Part shown: positions 50,344-59,004 of the stretch, in pieces
Layout: every line of letters begins with the position of its first letter
Position numbering within the stretch: the first letter of the stretch is position 1
Assembly (NCBI RefSeq): GCF_013201075.1
Contig: NZ_CP053708.1
Location: forward strand, 2,168,501-2,232,500
Length of the DNA stretch: 64,000 nt
From: Lichenicola cladoniae
Lineage (GTDB): Bacteria > Pseudomonadota > Alphaproteobacteria > Acetobacterales > Acetobacteraceae
Direction of reading: 5' to 3'
The notes under the pieces: generated by a model
What the model was told of the DNA's origin: nothing
Seen by the model: only the letters and a program-made list of their open reading frames with translations
Databases searched by the model: none
Position numbers and translations under genes: made by a program

Positions 50344-50351
50344 ACGAACCC

Positions 50352-51593
50352 ATGAGTGCAGCCGGTTTCGACGTCGTCATAGTCGGTGGTGGGGCCGCCG
50401 GTATCACCGTCGCCGCCCAGCTCAGGCGGCATCGCACGACCCTGAGCATCGCGCTGGTCGAGCCATCGGAGACCCATGCCTACCAGCCGGGGTGGACCAT
50501 GGTCGGTGCCGGCGTGTTCTCGATGAAGCAGACGCAGCGCCGCCAGGAGACGCTGATCCCGCCAGGCGTGACCTGGTTCCGGATCGGTGCCGACGCCTTC
50601 GAGCCCGAGCGGAATGCCGTCATCCTTGCCGATGGCCGGCGCCTGACCTACGCCTCGCTCGTGCTCTGTCCCGGCCTGCAGCTCGACTGGAACAGGATCG
50701 AGGGCCTCCAGGATGCGCTCGGCGCCAACGGCGTCTGCAGCAACTACGCTTCGGCCCATGCCGAGTATACCTGGCGCTGCATCCAGGAGCTCGACGGCGG
50801 TACTGCCTTGTTCACCCAGCCGGCTATGCCGATCAAATGCGCCGGGGCACCGCAGAAGATCATGTACCTGGCATCGGACGCCCTGCGCCGGACCGGACGG
50901 CTTGATCGGGTCGATGTCGAGTTCTGTCTGTCCGGGAGCGTGCTGTTCGGTGTCCCGTTCTTCGTGCCGGCATTGCAGCGCTCGATCGACGAGTACGGCA
51001 TCCGGGTGAATTACGGCCATACGCTGACGGCGGTGGACGGGCCGGCCCGCAAGGCGGTGTTCTCGGCGATCGGCCCGGGCGGGCAGACACGCGAGATCGT
51101 CCGCGACTTCGACATGCTGCATGTGACGCCGCCGCAGGGCCCCCCGGACTTCATCAGGAACAGTCCGTTCGCCGACGCGGCAGGATGGGTGTCGGTCGAT
51201 CCCGAGACCTTGCAGCACACGCGGTTCCCGAACGTGTTCGGTCTTGGCGATGCGGCCGGGACGACCAATGCCAAGACTGCCGCCGCAGTACGGCTGCAGG
51301 CGCCGGTGGTCGTGCGGAACCTGCTCGCCGCCGTCGACGGTAGGTCGTTGACGGCGGCCTACGATGGTTATGGCTCATGCCCGTTGACGACGGCCTACGG
51401 CAGGGTTGTTCTCGCGGAGTTCGGCTATGGTGGCAGGATCATGCCCAGCTTTCCGATCGATCCACGCGTGCCGCGATTCAGTGCCTGGCTGCTCAAGCAG
51501 AATATCCTGCCCGCCCTGTACTGGAACTGGATGCTGAAAGGCAGCGAGCTCGACATCAGGCATCGCGAACGCACGTTCGAGAAAGCGGCCTGA
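50352..51593 (+). CDS. sqr: Sulfide:quinone oxidoreductase, mitochondrial SQOR type
   Basis: A 413-residue FAD enzyme that oxidises sulfide and reduces quinone at the inner membrane. The FAD motif DVVIVGGGAAGITVAAQL opens the protein. The redox Cys pair is Cys163 (PIKCAGAPQKIMYL) and Cys343 (DGYGSCPLTTAYGRV), with a further Cys129. MLHVTPPQGPPD and FPNVFGLGDAAG complete a close resemblance to mitochondrial SQOR. A membrane-associated C-terminus (LPALYWNWMLKG) is seen. ATG 50352. The persulfide dioxygenase follows 11 bases on. Confidence 0.95.
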   Translation: MSAAGFDVVIVGGGAAGITVAAQLRRHRTTLSIALVEPSETHAYQPGWTMVGAGVFSMKQTQRRQETLIPPGVTWFRIGADAFEPERNAVILADGRRLTYASLVLCPGLQLDWNRIEGLQDALGANGVCSNYASAHAEYTWRCIQELDGGTALFTQPAMPIKCAGAPQKIMYLASDALRRTGRLDRVDVEFCLSGSVLFGVPFFVPALQRSIDEYGIRVNYGHTLTAVDGPARKAVFSAIGPGGQTREIVRDFDMLHVTPPQGPPDFIRNSPFADAAGWVSVDPETLQHTRFPNVFGLGDAAGTTNAKTAAAVRLQAPVVVRNLLAAVDGRSLTAAYDGYGSCPLTTAYGRVVLAEFGYGGRIMPSFPIDPRVPRFSAWLLKQNILPALYWNWMLKGSELDIRHRERTFEKAA

Positions 51594-51604
51594 TCGTGAC
51601 GGGC

Positions 51605-52498
51605 ATGTCGAGCCGGGCGAACATGCGGCCGGAGGTAACGGGCTTTCACGATGCCCGGACGTCCAGCGTGCAGTATGTCGTGACGGACCCTGCTAGCCGT
51701 CAGTGCGCGATCATCGACCCGGTGCTCGACTATGACGAGAAGTCGGGCAGCACGGCGACACGATCCGCGGATGCGATCCTGGAACACGTACAGGCGCACG
51801 GACTGAAGGTCGCGTGGATACTCGACACGCACCCACATGCCGACCACTTCTCGGCCGCCGGTTACCTGAAAGGCATGACCGGCGCTCCGACCGCGATCGG
51901 TGGCCGTGTGGTCGAGGTGCAGCGTCTCTGGCAGGAGATCTACGACCTGCCGGACTCGTTCCGGACCGATGGCTCGCAGTGGGACCGGCTGTTCGAGGAT
52001 GGCGATCGTTTCCCGATCGGCGACCTCGATGTCCGCGTCATGCATTCGCCCGGTCATACGTTGTGCTCGGTCACCTATGTCGTTGCCGATGCGGCGTTCA
52101 TCCACGACACCCTGTTCATGCCGGACAGCGGCACCGCGCGGACCGATTTTCCGGGCGGCGATGCGGCACAGCTATGGCAAAGCATCCAGACGATCCTGGC
52201 GCTCCCGGCCGATACCCGGCTCTTCACCGGGCACGACTACGAGCCCGGCGGACGGCCACTGGCCTTCCAGAGTTCGATCGAAGAACAGAAGCGGGGAAAT
52301 GCGCATCTGCAGATGTGCGACGAAGTGGCCTTCGTGGACATGCGCGCCGCTCGCGATCGCATGCTGCCAATGCCGAGACTCATCCTGCACGCCCTGCAGG
52401 TGAATATATGCGGCGGCAGGTTGCCGGAGCGCGACGAGAAGGGCAGGCGCTTCCTGAGGATCCCACTCGACGCGCTCGGCACGCCGCCCTGGGCCTGA
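51605..52498 (+). CDS. Persulfide dioxygenase-like MBL-fold protein (Blh/ETHE1 group)
   Basis: A 297-residue metallo-beta-lactamase fold enzyme. Iron ligands are visible in DTHPHADHFSAAGYL (HxHxDH), in VMHSPGHTLCSV (His) and in LFTGHDYEP (His), as in persulfide dioxygenases that oxidise glutathione persulfide to sulfite. The start could be ATG 51605 or GTG 51596. It is downstream of sqr, with a DUF442 protein divergent, the same partners as in the Agrobacterium/Xylella bigR-blh type clusters. It lacks a C-terminal rhodanese domain. Confidence 0.88.
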   Translation: MSSRANMRPEVTGFHDARTSSVQYVVTDPASRQCAIIDPVLDYDEKSGSTATRSADAILEHVQAHGLKVAWILDTHPHADHFSAAGYLKGMTGAPTAIGGRVVEVQRLWQEIYDLPDSFRTDGSQWDRLFEDGDRFPIGDLDVRVMHSPGHTLCSVTYVVADAAFIHDTLFMPDSGTARTDFPGGDAAQLWQSIQTILALPADTRLFTGHDYEPGGRPLAFQSSIEEQKRGNAHLQMCDEVAFVDMRAARDRMLPMPRLILHALQVNICGGRLPERDEKGRRFLRIPLDALGTPPWA

Positions 52499-52537
52499 TG
52501 GCCTATCGCCGCCGCAAGCCTGAACGGGCAGTTGGTC

Positions 52538-53425
52538 TCAGAAGCTCCAGGCCAGCCCGGTCGTCAGCACGATGGTCTGGGTCCAGCTGTCCGGCTCGGT
52601 ATAGGTACTGTGCACGGAACGGCCATGGATCGTGGCCCTGGTTTTCCCCTGCGCGTAGCCGAACCGCTGGAAATCGACGCCGCCGTACAGGTGCACGTGA
52701 CGCGTCATCCGGTAATCCAGCGACGAACCCGCCTGCCAGACCGGCCGATCGCCGAGCGGGAAATGCAGCGGGTCGAGCGTGTATGAATGTCGATCGATGG
52801 TGACGGACTGGCCGGTCGCGGTCATCTTCGGATCGAGCGTTTCGGCCCATCCCAGACGAGCCGACAGCACCAGGCGCCGGGTCAGTGCGAAATCGCCATG
52901 CACGGCCGCACCGACTGCAAGCTGACGATAGTCTTCGCTGTAGTCGCTGAGGGTCCGGTTCCAGTCGTGATAGGCGAACTGGACGACCGGTGTGATCAGG
53001 AGCCGGTCGCCGATCAGGAAACCCTTGCCCAGCTCGGCTCGGACATCCTTGGTTTCCAGGCCGTCCGTCGCGATCAGCGGATCGTGCGAGCGCTGGTAGG
53101 CACCATTATAGCGTGTCGTTCCGTTATTGTATCGGAACTCCACCGAGGCATAGACATGCCGGATCGGGCCGATATCGAGCATGTCCTCGGCCTTGAACTC
53201 GAAGCCGGGCGTTCCGCCGGTTTCGCGATCATGCAGGCCCTTTGCGGTTTCGACCGAGAAGTTCTCCTTGTAGTTGGTGAACTGTCCCTCGGCCGCGAGA
53301 CCGACTTCCCGGTGGATGGCGATGACCGGTAGCGGATCCGCACGAGCGGCGAGCCCGGCCCCGGTGACGGCAAGAGCGGTGCAGCCGGTCCTGATAATGA
53401 AGCGGTTCGACACTACGAATTTCAA
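52538..53425 (-). CDS. Outer-membrane beta-barrel protein candidate
   Basis: A protein of about 295 residues with an N-terminal signal-like segment (FIIRTGCTALAVTGAGLAARA). Alternating polar/nonpolar strands end in TTGLAWSF, where the terminal Phe is the usual outer-membrane barrel signal. No ATG fits; TTG 53425 is used, GTG 53413 is the alternative, neither with a good ribosome-binding site. I do not recognise the family. It lies downstream of an ABC exporter on the same strand, but a hairpin separates them. It converges on the persulfide dioxygenase gene. Confidence 0.65.
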   Translation of the reverse strand: MKFVVSNRFIIRTGCTALAVTGAGLAARADPLPVIAIHREVGLAAEGQFTNYKENFSVETAKGLHDRETGGTPGFEFKAEDMLDIGPIRHVYASVEFRYNNGTTRYNGAYQRSHDPLIATDGLETKDVRAELGKGFLIGDRLLITPVVQFAYHDWNRTLSDYSEDYRQLAVGAAVHGDFALTRRLVLSARLGWAETLDPKMTATGQSVTIDRHSYTLDPLHFPLGDRPVWQAGSSLDYRMTRHVHLYGGVDFQRFGYAQGKTRATIHGRSVHSTYTEPDSWTQTIVLTTGLAWSF

Positions 53426-53467
53426 AAGAAGGGCATCCGGGCAAGGTTCGAAAAGGCGGGGCGAAAC

Positions 53468-53482
53468 TCCGGCAACGCCGGA
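53468..53482 (-). terminator. Hairpin after the ABC ATPase gene
   Basis: TCCGGC and GCCGGA form a perfect 6-bp stem with a 3-nt loop, starting two bases beyond the ATPase stop codon. No T-run follows. Confidence 0.5.
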
Positions 53483-53484
53483 CT

Positions 53485-54318
53485 CTAGGTCAGCTCGGCC
53501 GCGGTCGCCGCCTCGGACATCGACGCCTCGTGGCTGAGATATGCGGGGATGACCACCTCCGGTGGTCCTTCGAGCTTGATCGAGCCCTGGTCCATCCAAA
53601 GCACGCGGGTACACCATGCCGATACGACATCGAGCTGGTGCGTCGAGATCACCAGGATCTCGGCCTGCTGCACGAGCTGCTCGAGACGGCCCTGTGCCTT
53701 CAGCATGAAGTTCGTATCCCCGGCCAGGAACCACTCGTCCATCAGCAGCACGCGCGGCCGGATCGAGGTGGCCAGCGCGAAGCCGAGCCGGACCACCATG
53801 CCGGAGCTGTAGGTCCGCACGGGCATGTCGAGGAAGCTGCCGAGATCGGCGAAATCCTGGACATCGGTTTCGATCGCGCGGATGCGACGGGGCGACATTC
53901 CGGCATGCAGCCCGCGCAGGGTAATGTTCTCCCGGCCGGTCAGGTCCACGTTCATGCCAAGATTGGTGTCGAGCAGTGCGTTGATCTCGCCGCGTATGAC
54001 GACGCGGCCGGCCACCGGCTCGTAGATGCCCGCCAGCGAGCGCAGCAGTGTGGTCTTGCCGGCACCGTTGCCGCCGACCAGCCCGAGCCGGTCGCCGGGC
54101 TTCAGGGATAACGAGATGCCGCGGAGCGCCTGCACCACCATGCGCTGCTGCTGGTCGCGCTCGAAGCGGCCGGTGGTGGCCTTGGCCAGCGTCTTGCGGA
54201 GCGTGCGGGCACTGCCGTGATAGAGCGGGAACGTCACGTGCAGGTTCTGCACCTCGACGCTCGCGCCGGTCCCGGACCGGGTGTCCGTGTCATTCGGGGT
54301 GTTGATGAAGGGGCGCAT
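53485..54318 (-). CDS. ABC transporter ATPase, polysaccharide/teichoic acid type
   Basis: A 277-residue cytoplasmic ATPase of the Wzt/TagH/KpsT group. Walker A is GLVGGNGAGKTTLLRSL. The signature is VRTYSSGMVVRLGFALA and Walker B is VLLMDEWFLAGD, with the DE-W/F-L-A variant typical of these exporters. There is no C-terminal carbohydrate-binding domain, so it resembles KpsT more than long Wzt. ATG 54318 is five bases downstream of the permease stop. Likely exports a capsule or O-antigen-like polymer. Confidence 0.92.
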   Translation of the reverse strand: MRPFINTPNDTDTRSGTGASVEVQNLHVTFPLYHGSARTLRKTLAKATTGRFERDQQQRMVVQALRGISLSLKPGDRLGLVGGNGAGKTTLLRSLAGIYEPVAGRVVIRGEINALLDTNLGMNVDLTGRENITLRGLHAGMSPRRIRAIETDVQDFADLGSFLDMPVRTYSSGMVVRLGFALATSIRPRVLLMDEWFLAGDTNFMLKAQGRLEQLVQQAEILVISTHQLDVVSAWCTRVLWMDQGSIKLEGPPEVVIPAYLSHEASMSEAATAAELT

Positions 54319-54323
54319 TAACG

Positions 54324-55175
54324 TCAGAGCCAGTAGGCGAGACGGGCGCGCACACGCATGAACAGGAGTATGGCGCCGATCCACAGCGCCACGCTGTCAC
54401 CGATCGCCAGGTTCCACAGATGCTGGGATGCGTCCTCGCCCAGCAGCGGACGACGCACGATCTCGATCAGCGCATAGAACGGATTGAGCTGCAGCAGCGC
54501 ATGGCCATGGGTGATCAGCTCCGGCTTCCAGATGATCGGGCTGATGAAGAAGAAAATCTGCATGAGGCTGCCGATGATCGGCGGAATGTCGCGGTAGCGG
54601 GCACCCAGCGTGCCCAGCAGCAGGCAGGCGGCGATCGCATCCAGCAGCCACAGTCCGGCGGCCGGCAGCGCCCAGAATGCGTGCGCGCCCGGCCAGACAC
54701 GGAAGATCGCGAACACGACCACGATGACGATAACGTTGTGAAGCAGCACCAGGATGTTGCGGACCAGCACCCGGGCGGCGTGGAGCCCGAAGGGCAGCCG
54801 CATCGAGCGGATCATGCCTTCCGCCGAGGTGAAGCAGGTGGTGCCCTCGTTCACGACGCTGCCGATGAACCCCCACAGCACCAGCGAGAGCGACAGGAAC
54901 GGCATGTAGTTCTTGATATCGATATGGAAAAGCGTCGTGTAGAGCAGGCTCATCGCCGCGATCATCACGGCGGTCGATGCCGTCAACCAGAATGGTCCCA
55001 GCAGCGAGCCGCGATAGCGCAGTTTCACATCGAGCCAGCCGAGCGTGAGGCATAGCCGCCACAGCCCGGCGCTCTCGCGGAGATCCTGAAGCGCATGTCG
55101 CAGGCGGGCGCCGGCAGTCTCCGGACTGAGGTCGAGAACCGGGCCGGGTTCGACGGATCCGTTCACAGCCGTCAT
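54324..55175 (-). CDS. ABC-2 type polysaccharide export permease
   Basis: A 283-residue membrane protein of the ABC-2 family (KpsM/Wzm/TagG). It has DVKLRYRGSLLGPFWLTASTAVMIAAM near the N-terminus, then about six helices and a conserved late LNPFYALIEIVRRPLLGE. The ATG at 55175 follows GGAG; the longer open frame upstream runs antisense through tRNA-Phe and is not real. Pairs with the ATPase five bases downstream. The glycan is unknown; the glycosyltransferases at 28-33 kb are possible but distant partners. Confidence 0.92.
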   Translation of the reverse strand: MTAVNGSVEPGPVLDLSPETAGARLRHALQDLRESAGLWRLCLTLGWLDVKLRYRGSLLGPFWLTASTAVMIAAMSLLYTTLFHIDIKNYMPFLSLSLVLWGFIGSVVNEGTTCFTSAEGMIRSMRLPFGLHAARVLVRNILVLLHNVIVIVVVFAIFRVWPGAHAFWALPAAGLWLLDAIAACLLLGTLGARYRDIPPIIGSLMQIFFFISPIIWKPELITHGHALLQLNPFYALIEIVRRPLLGEDASQHLWNLAIGDSVALWIGAILLFMRVRARLAYWL

Positions 55176-55246
55176 GGATGGGAGTCTCCAATCGATGAAC
55201 GGACCGAACGGGTAAGAACCGGGCGGGAAAGCTGCTGGCTGGCAAA

Positions 55247-55322
55247 TGGTGCCCAGGGGCGGATTCGAACCACCGACACTGCGATTTTCAGTCGCATGCT
55301 CTACCAACTGAGCTACCTGGGC
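55247..55322 (-). tRNA. tRNA-Phe (GAA)
   Basis: A 76-nt cloverleaf on the minus strand. The acceptor GCCCAGG pairs with CCTGGGC. The anticodon loop CTGAAAA gives GAA. The T loop GTTCGAAT and an encoded CCA are standard. It is flanked by the exporter permease and yacG. Confidence 0.97.
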
Positions 55323-55372
55323 ATCGGTCCTGCTGGACCGGCGAGGCAGCCAGTCCGTTGGTGGCGCAGGCT

Positions 55373-55639
55373 TTAACCCAGCCCGTCTTCGGGATCAAGA
55401 TGCCGAACGCCGGTCCGTGACGCACTCTCGGGGTGGGACGCCGGATCGTCCGGATCGAGGGCGGCGCCGGGCACCCGATACTGCCCGGTCAGCCAGCGTC
55501 CGAGATCGGCATCGGCGCAGCGTACCGAACAGAACGGCCGGTGCGAGACCTCGGCAGGCCGGCCGCACATCGGGCATTTCGCCGCGAGGCTTGCGGCGAC
55601 GGTCGGCGAAGGCCCCGCAGGGTCGCTTGAGTCAGTCAT
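55373..55639 (-). CDS. yacG: YacG-type zinc protein, DNA gyrase inhibitor family
   Basis: An 88-residue zinc-ribbon protein. The four ligands are CPMCGRPAE and FCSVRCADADLGRWL, an exact fit to YacG, which in E. coli binds GyrB and inhibits gyrase. The C-terminal 30 residues are disordered and longer than in E. coli (65 residues). ATG 55639 overlaps the RNase G stop by eight bases. It ends the murA to yacG gene series. Confidence 0.92.
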   Translation of the reverse strand: MTDSSDPAGPSPTVAASLAAKCPMCGRPAEVSHRPFCSVRCADADLGRWLTGQYRVPGAALDPDDPASHPESASRTGVRHLDPEDGLG

Positions 55640-56753
55640 GTTCCAGCTTCCAGGCGAGGGAGGGCAGGGATGGATCCACGCGGATCGAGATGGGTTGCCC
55701 GGCCCGGCGCGCCAACGCCTCGCGTGCCACACCGTCGCGCTCGAGCGCCGTCGCCACGCCCAGGCCGGCAACCAGCCGCGGTAGCCGGTGCGGCGGGTTT
55801 GCCATGTGGCGACCAGCCTCGCGCAGGGCCGCCAGCCCGGCTGCATGCGCCCCGGACAGCAGTTCGTGCAGCGGCGGATGAATGCGGGGTCGCAGGATTT
55901 CAGCAAGGCCGAGGGCCGTGAAGCCGAGCAGGCGCGGCTGCAGCGGATCGAGTGCCAGTGCTGCCTCGATGTCCGGACGCAACGCCGCCCGCTTGCGCGA
56001 TGCGAGCCCGGCCAGGTCGATCAGGATCGCGCCGGAGAGGTTGCGCAGCCGGAGCTGGTGCAGGAGCGGTGGGATCGCCAGCCGATTCGCGGCGAACTGG
56101 GCGGTCTGCTTGGTCTGCCGGCCGGCACTGGCACTGCCGGTGTCCATGTCGATCGCGACGAGCGCCGGCGTGGCATAGATGCTGGCGCGCATGCCTCCGG
56201 GCAGCGTCACCTCCGGGCCGGACAGCGCGTCGATCAGCGTCTCGATCTCGGCAGGGATCGCCTCGTCGGCCAGTCTGATCCGGTGGCGGAGCGCCGGTGC
56301 CAGCAGCGAGGCGAGCGACGGATCGTCGGTGGTGATCGTGGCGTCCGGATAGGTATCTGCCAGGCTGGCGAGCGGGTCGGGGCCGCGTGTGAGCAGGGCG
56401 ACCGGGCCTGCGAGCTTCTGGTCGGCCGGATGGGGGACGAGCACCAGCCGGGGTCCCTTGCCGCCCTGGGCACTTCGGCTGACCCGGACCAGGACATGAT
56501 CGCCCTGGCTCAGCGTCGCCGTGCCGTCTCGCAACGGCAGGAAGCCGGATCCCGACTCGAGAACGACGAACATGCCGCCCAGTGCCGGCACCACCGTATC
56601 GACCCGGCCGCGATGCAGGTCGCTTACACCGTCCGGCATGCCGGGGCGCCAAAGCACATAGTCCAGGAGCATCCGGTCCTGGCCGGCATCATCGCCCGTC
56701 ACCGCGATCCGGATCTCTCCCGGGCTGCAGGCGGCAAGCAGCTGAACCGTCAC
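55632..56753 (-). CDS. Ribonuclease E/G family protein (compact)
   Basis: A 373-residue RNase E/G-type endoribonuclease. An N-terminal S1-like segment (about 45-100, DLHRGRVDTVVPALGGMFV) is followed by the catalytic domain. VAIDMDTGSAS, GAILIDLAGL and ALDPLQPRLLGFTALGLAEILR correspond to the blocks that carry the metal-binding Asp residues. It is much shorter than E. coli RNase G (489 residues), and the Zn-link CPxC motif is missing. GTG 56753 overlaps maf by four bases. Such compact versions are common beside maf in this lineage. Confidence 0.88.
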   Translation of the reverse strand: MTVQLLAACSPGEIRIAVTGDDAGQDRMLLDYVLWRPGMPDGVSDLHRGRVDTVVPALGGMFVVLESGSGFLPLRDGTATLSQGDHVLVRVSRSAQGGKGPRLVLVPHPADQKLAGPVALLTRGPDPLASLADTYPDATITTDDPSLASLLAPALRHRIRLADEAIPAEIETLIDALSGPEVTLPGGMRASIYATPALVAIDMDTGSASAGRQTKQTAQFAANRLAIPPLLHQLRLRNLSGAILIDLAGLASRKRAALRPDIEAALALDPLQPRLLGFTALGLAEILRPRIHPPLHELLSGAHAAGLAALREAGRHMANPPHRLPRLVAGLGVATALERDGVAREALARRAGQPISIRVDPSLPSLAWKLEHD

Positions 56754-57340
56754 GGCATCCAGCCCCGCCCACGCAGGAGCTGCGCCGTCTCGAACAGCGG
56801 CAGACCGACGACGTTGGAATAGCTGCCGGACAGGAACCGCACGAAGGAAGCCGCGTGACCCTGGACGGCATAGCCGCCGGCCTTGCCATGCCAGTCGCCG
56901 GCCGCGATCAGCCCGTCGATCTGGTCGGTGGTGAAGCGAGACAACGCGACCACGCTCTCCACCAGCCGGCTGGTCTGGGACCCGTCGGCTGCCCGGAGGA
57001 CCACGGCGGTCATGACCGTATGGCGACGGCCCGAGAGCAGGCCCAGGCAGCGCCGGGCGGTCGCTTCATCCTCTGCCTTGGGCAAGATACGCCGGCCGAG
57101 AGCGACGCTCGTGTCGGCTGCCAGCAACAGGTCACCAGCGGTGAGGGACGAGGCGGCGGCCAGGGCCTTGGCTTGTGCGATGCGCACGACGTAGGCACGC
57201 GGCAGTTCGTCGCGTTTCGGCGTCTCGTCGATGTCGGGCTTTACGATACCGTCCGGGATGATGCCGATCTGGGCGAGCAGATCCCGCCGGCGCGGGCTCG
57301 AAGAGGCCAGGAGCAACCTGGCGCGCACAGGCGCCGGCAA
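56750..57340 (-). CDS. maf: Maf-like nucleoside triphosphate pyrophosphatase
   Basis: A 196-residue enzyme that hydrolyses non-canonical or selected NTPs. It opens LLLASSSPRRRDLLAQIG, with ADTSVALGRRILPKAEDEA and the late GKAGGYAVQGHAASFV, all Maf hallmarks. The start is weak: TTG 57340 (seven bases after the infA stop) or GTG 57328. It overlaps the RNase G gene by four bases. Confidence 0.92.
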   Translation of the reverse strand: MPAPVRARLLLASSSPRRRDLLAQIGIIPDGIVKPDIDETPKRDELPRAYVVRIAQAKALAAASSLTAGDLLLAADTSVALGRRILPKAEDEATARRCLGLLSGRRHTVMTAVVLRAADGSQTSRLVESVVALSRFTTDQIDGLIAAGDWHGKAGGYAVQGHAASFVRFLSGSYSNVVGLPLFETAQLLRGRGWMP

Positions 57341-57347
57341 CCCGGAA

Positions 57348-57566
57348 CTACTTGAAGCGGAAGGTGATGCGACCCTTGGAGAGGTCGTATGGGGTCATCT
57401 CGACGTTGACCCGGTCGCCGGCCAGGACCCGGATGCGGTTCTTGCGCATCTTGCCGCTGGTATGAGCGAGAATCGTGTGCTCGTTATCGAGCTTCACGCG
57501 AAACATCGCGTTGGGCAGCAGCTCCATGACGGTGCCGCTGAATTCGATCATGTCTTCTTTAGACAT
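57348..57566 (-). CDS. infA: Translation initiation factor IF-1
   Basis: A 72-residue S1/OB-fold factor, normal in length and nearly textbook in sequence: [49 protein letters not shown]. It binds the 30S A site during initiation. The ~136 bases upstream (57567-57702) separate it from hisD and probably hold its own promoter. Confidence 0.98.
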   Translation of the reverse strand: MSKEDMIEFSGTVMELLPNAMFRVKLDNEHTILAHTSGKMRKNRIRVLAGDRVNVEMTPYDLSKGRITFRFK

Positions 57567-57702
57567 TGCGTCCTTCGATCTGTCGTTGAAGAAGGCGATG
57601 AAGCATCAGGCACCTCCTGGTCTCGGCCATGGGAACGGGCACCCGACGGTGTTCCGCAAAACTTGATTTCGGGCCGGAACATGATGATTGCGTTGCTCCG
57701 GG

Positions 57703-59004
57703 TCAAGCTTGGCCGAGGCGCACCGCCACGCTGCTGGCATGCGCATGCAATCCTTCCGCCTCCGCAAGCGCTACCGCAGCCGGCCCGACCCGGCCCAGTG
57801 CAGCCGCATCGGCGGCAATCCAGGTCGTGCGCTTGAGGAAGTCATAGACCGACAGGCCGGATGCGAATCGCGCGGTGCGGTTCGTCGGCAGCACGTGGTT
57901 CGGGCCGCCGACATAATCGCCGATCGCCTCGGGGCAGTGCCGGCCGCGGAATATCGCACCGGCATGACGGATGGCGGCAAAGGCGCGCGTGTCGTCGCCC
58001 AGCATGAGCTGCAGGTGCTCTGGGGCCAGCCGGTTCACCAGCGGCCAGGCTTGCTCCATGGTCCCGACCAGGATGATCGCGCCGTAGCGGTCCCAGCTCT
58101 CGCGGGCGATCGCGGCGCGCGGCAGGGTTTCCAGCACGGTCTGCACGTTTGCCGCAACCGCATCGGCGAAGGCTGGATCGTCGGTGATCAGGATCGATTG
58201 CGCATTCTCGTCGTGCTCGGCCTGGGCGAGCAGGTCGAGCGCCACATGATGCGGGTCGTTGTCGCCGTCAGCCACGATGACGACCTCCGACGGTCCGGCA
58301 ATGCTGTCGATCCCGACCTGGCCGAACACCTGGCGCTTCGCCTCGGCGACATAAGCGTTGCCGGGGCCGACGATCCGGTCGACGACGGCAATGGTGCGCG
58401 TGCCATAGGCGAGTGCGGCGACTGCCTGGGCGCCCCCGATCCGGTAGATCTCCTCCACACCCGCCCGCCTGGCCGCGGCGAGAACCAGGGGATTGAGCAC
58501 CCCGCCCGGACAGGGAACGCACATGGCGATCCGCCCGACACCGGCGGCACGCGCCGGAATCGCGTTCATCAGCACCGATGACGGGTAGGCCGCCTTGCCG
58601 CCCGGTACATAGATCCCGACCGCATCGAGCGGTGTCCAGCGCAGGCCCAGCATCAGGCCGGCCTCGTCCTGGAACTCCAGGTCGCGGGGCAATTGCGCAC
58701 GATGGAACGCCTCGATCCGGCACGCGGCGAGGTCCAGGGCGCCGAGCAGGTCGGGCGATACCGCGCTGCAGGCCTGGTCGATCTCGGCTTCGGTAACGCG
58801 AAGATCGCCCGGTGTCAGCGCCGGTAGGCCAGGCCGGTCGAAGCGATCGGTGTAGGCACAGACCGCGGTGTCGCCACCGGCCCGGACCGCGGCGATGATA
58901 TCGCGCACCGGCCCGTCGACCGGGCTTCCGCCATCGCGTGTCTCACCAACCAGTGCCCGGAAGGCCGCTTCGAATCCGTTATCGGAGATGTCGAGACGTC
59001 TCAC
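57703..59004 (-). CDS. hisD: Histidinol dehydrogenase
   Basis: A 433-residue NAD enzyme for the last two steps of histidine synthesis. Visible blocks include VGIYVPGGKAAYPSSVLMNAIPA, the signature IDSIAGPSEVVIVADGDNDP and zinc/catalytic residues in AQAEHDENAQ and RLAPEHLQL. C-terminal PNHVLPTNRTARFASGLSVYDF is complete. It starts at GTG 59004 and overlaps hisG by four bases. Confidence 0.97.
   Translation of the reverse strand: MRRLDISDNGFEAAFRALVGETRDGGSPVDGPVRDIIAAVRAGGDTAVCAYTDRFDRPGLPALTPGDLRVTEAEIDQACSAVSPDLLGALDLAACRIEAFHRAQLPRDLEFQDEAGLMLGLRWTPLDAVGIYVPGGKAAYPSSVLMNAIPARAAGVGRIAMCVPCPGGVLNPLVLAAARRAGVEEIYRIGGAQAVAALAYGTRTIAVVDRIVGPGNAYVAEAKRQVFGQVGIDSIAGPSEVVIVADGDNDPHHVALDLLAQAEHDENAQSILITDDPAFADAVAANVQTVLETLPRAAIARESWDRYGAIILVGTMEQAWPLVNRLAPEHLQLMLGDDTRAFAAIRHAGAIFRGRHCPEAIGDYVGGPNHVLPTNRTARFASGLSVYDFLKRTTWIAADAAALGRVGPAAVALAEAEGLHAHASSVAVRLGQA

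Noticed and set aside
55176..55307. An N-terminal extension of the export permease
   Set aside because: It runs antisense through tRNA-Phe; ATG 55175 with GGAG is the proper start.
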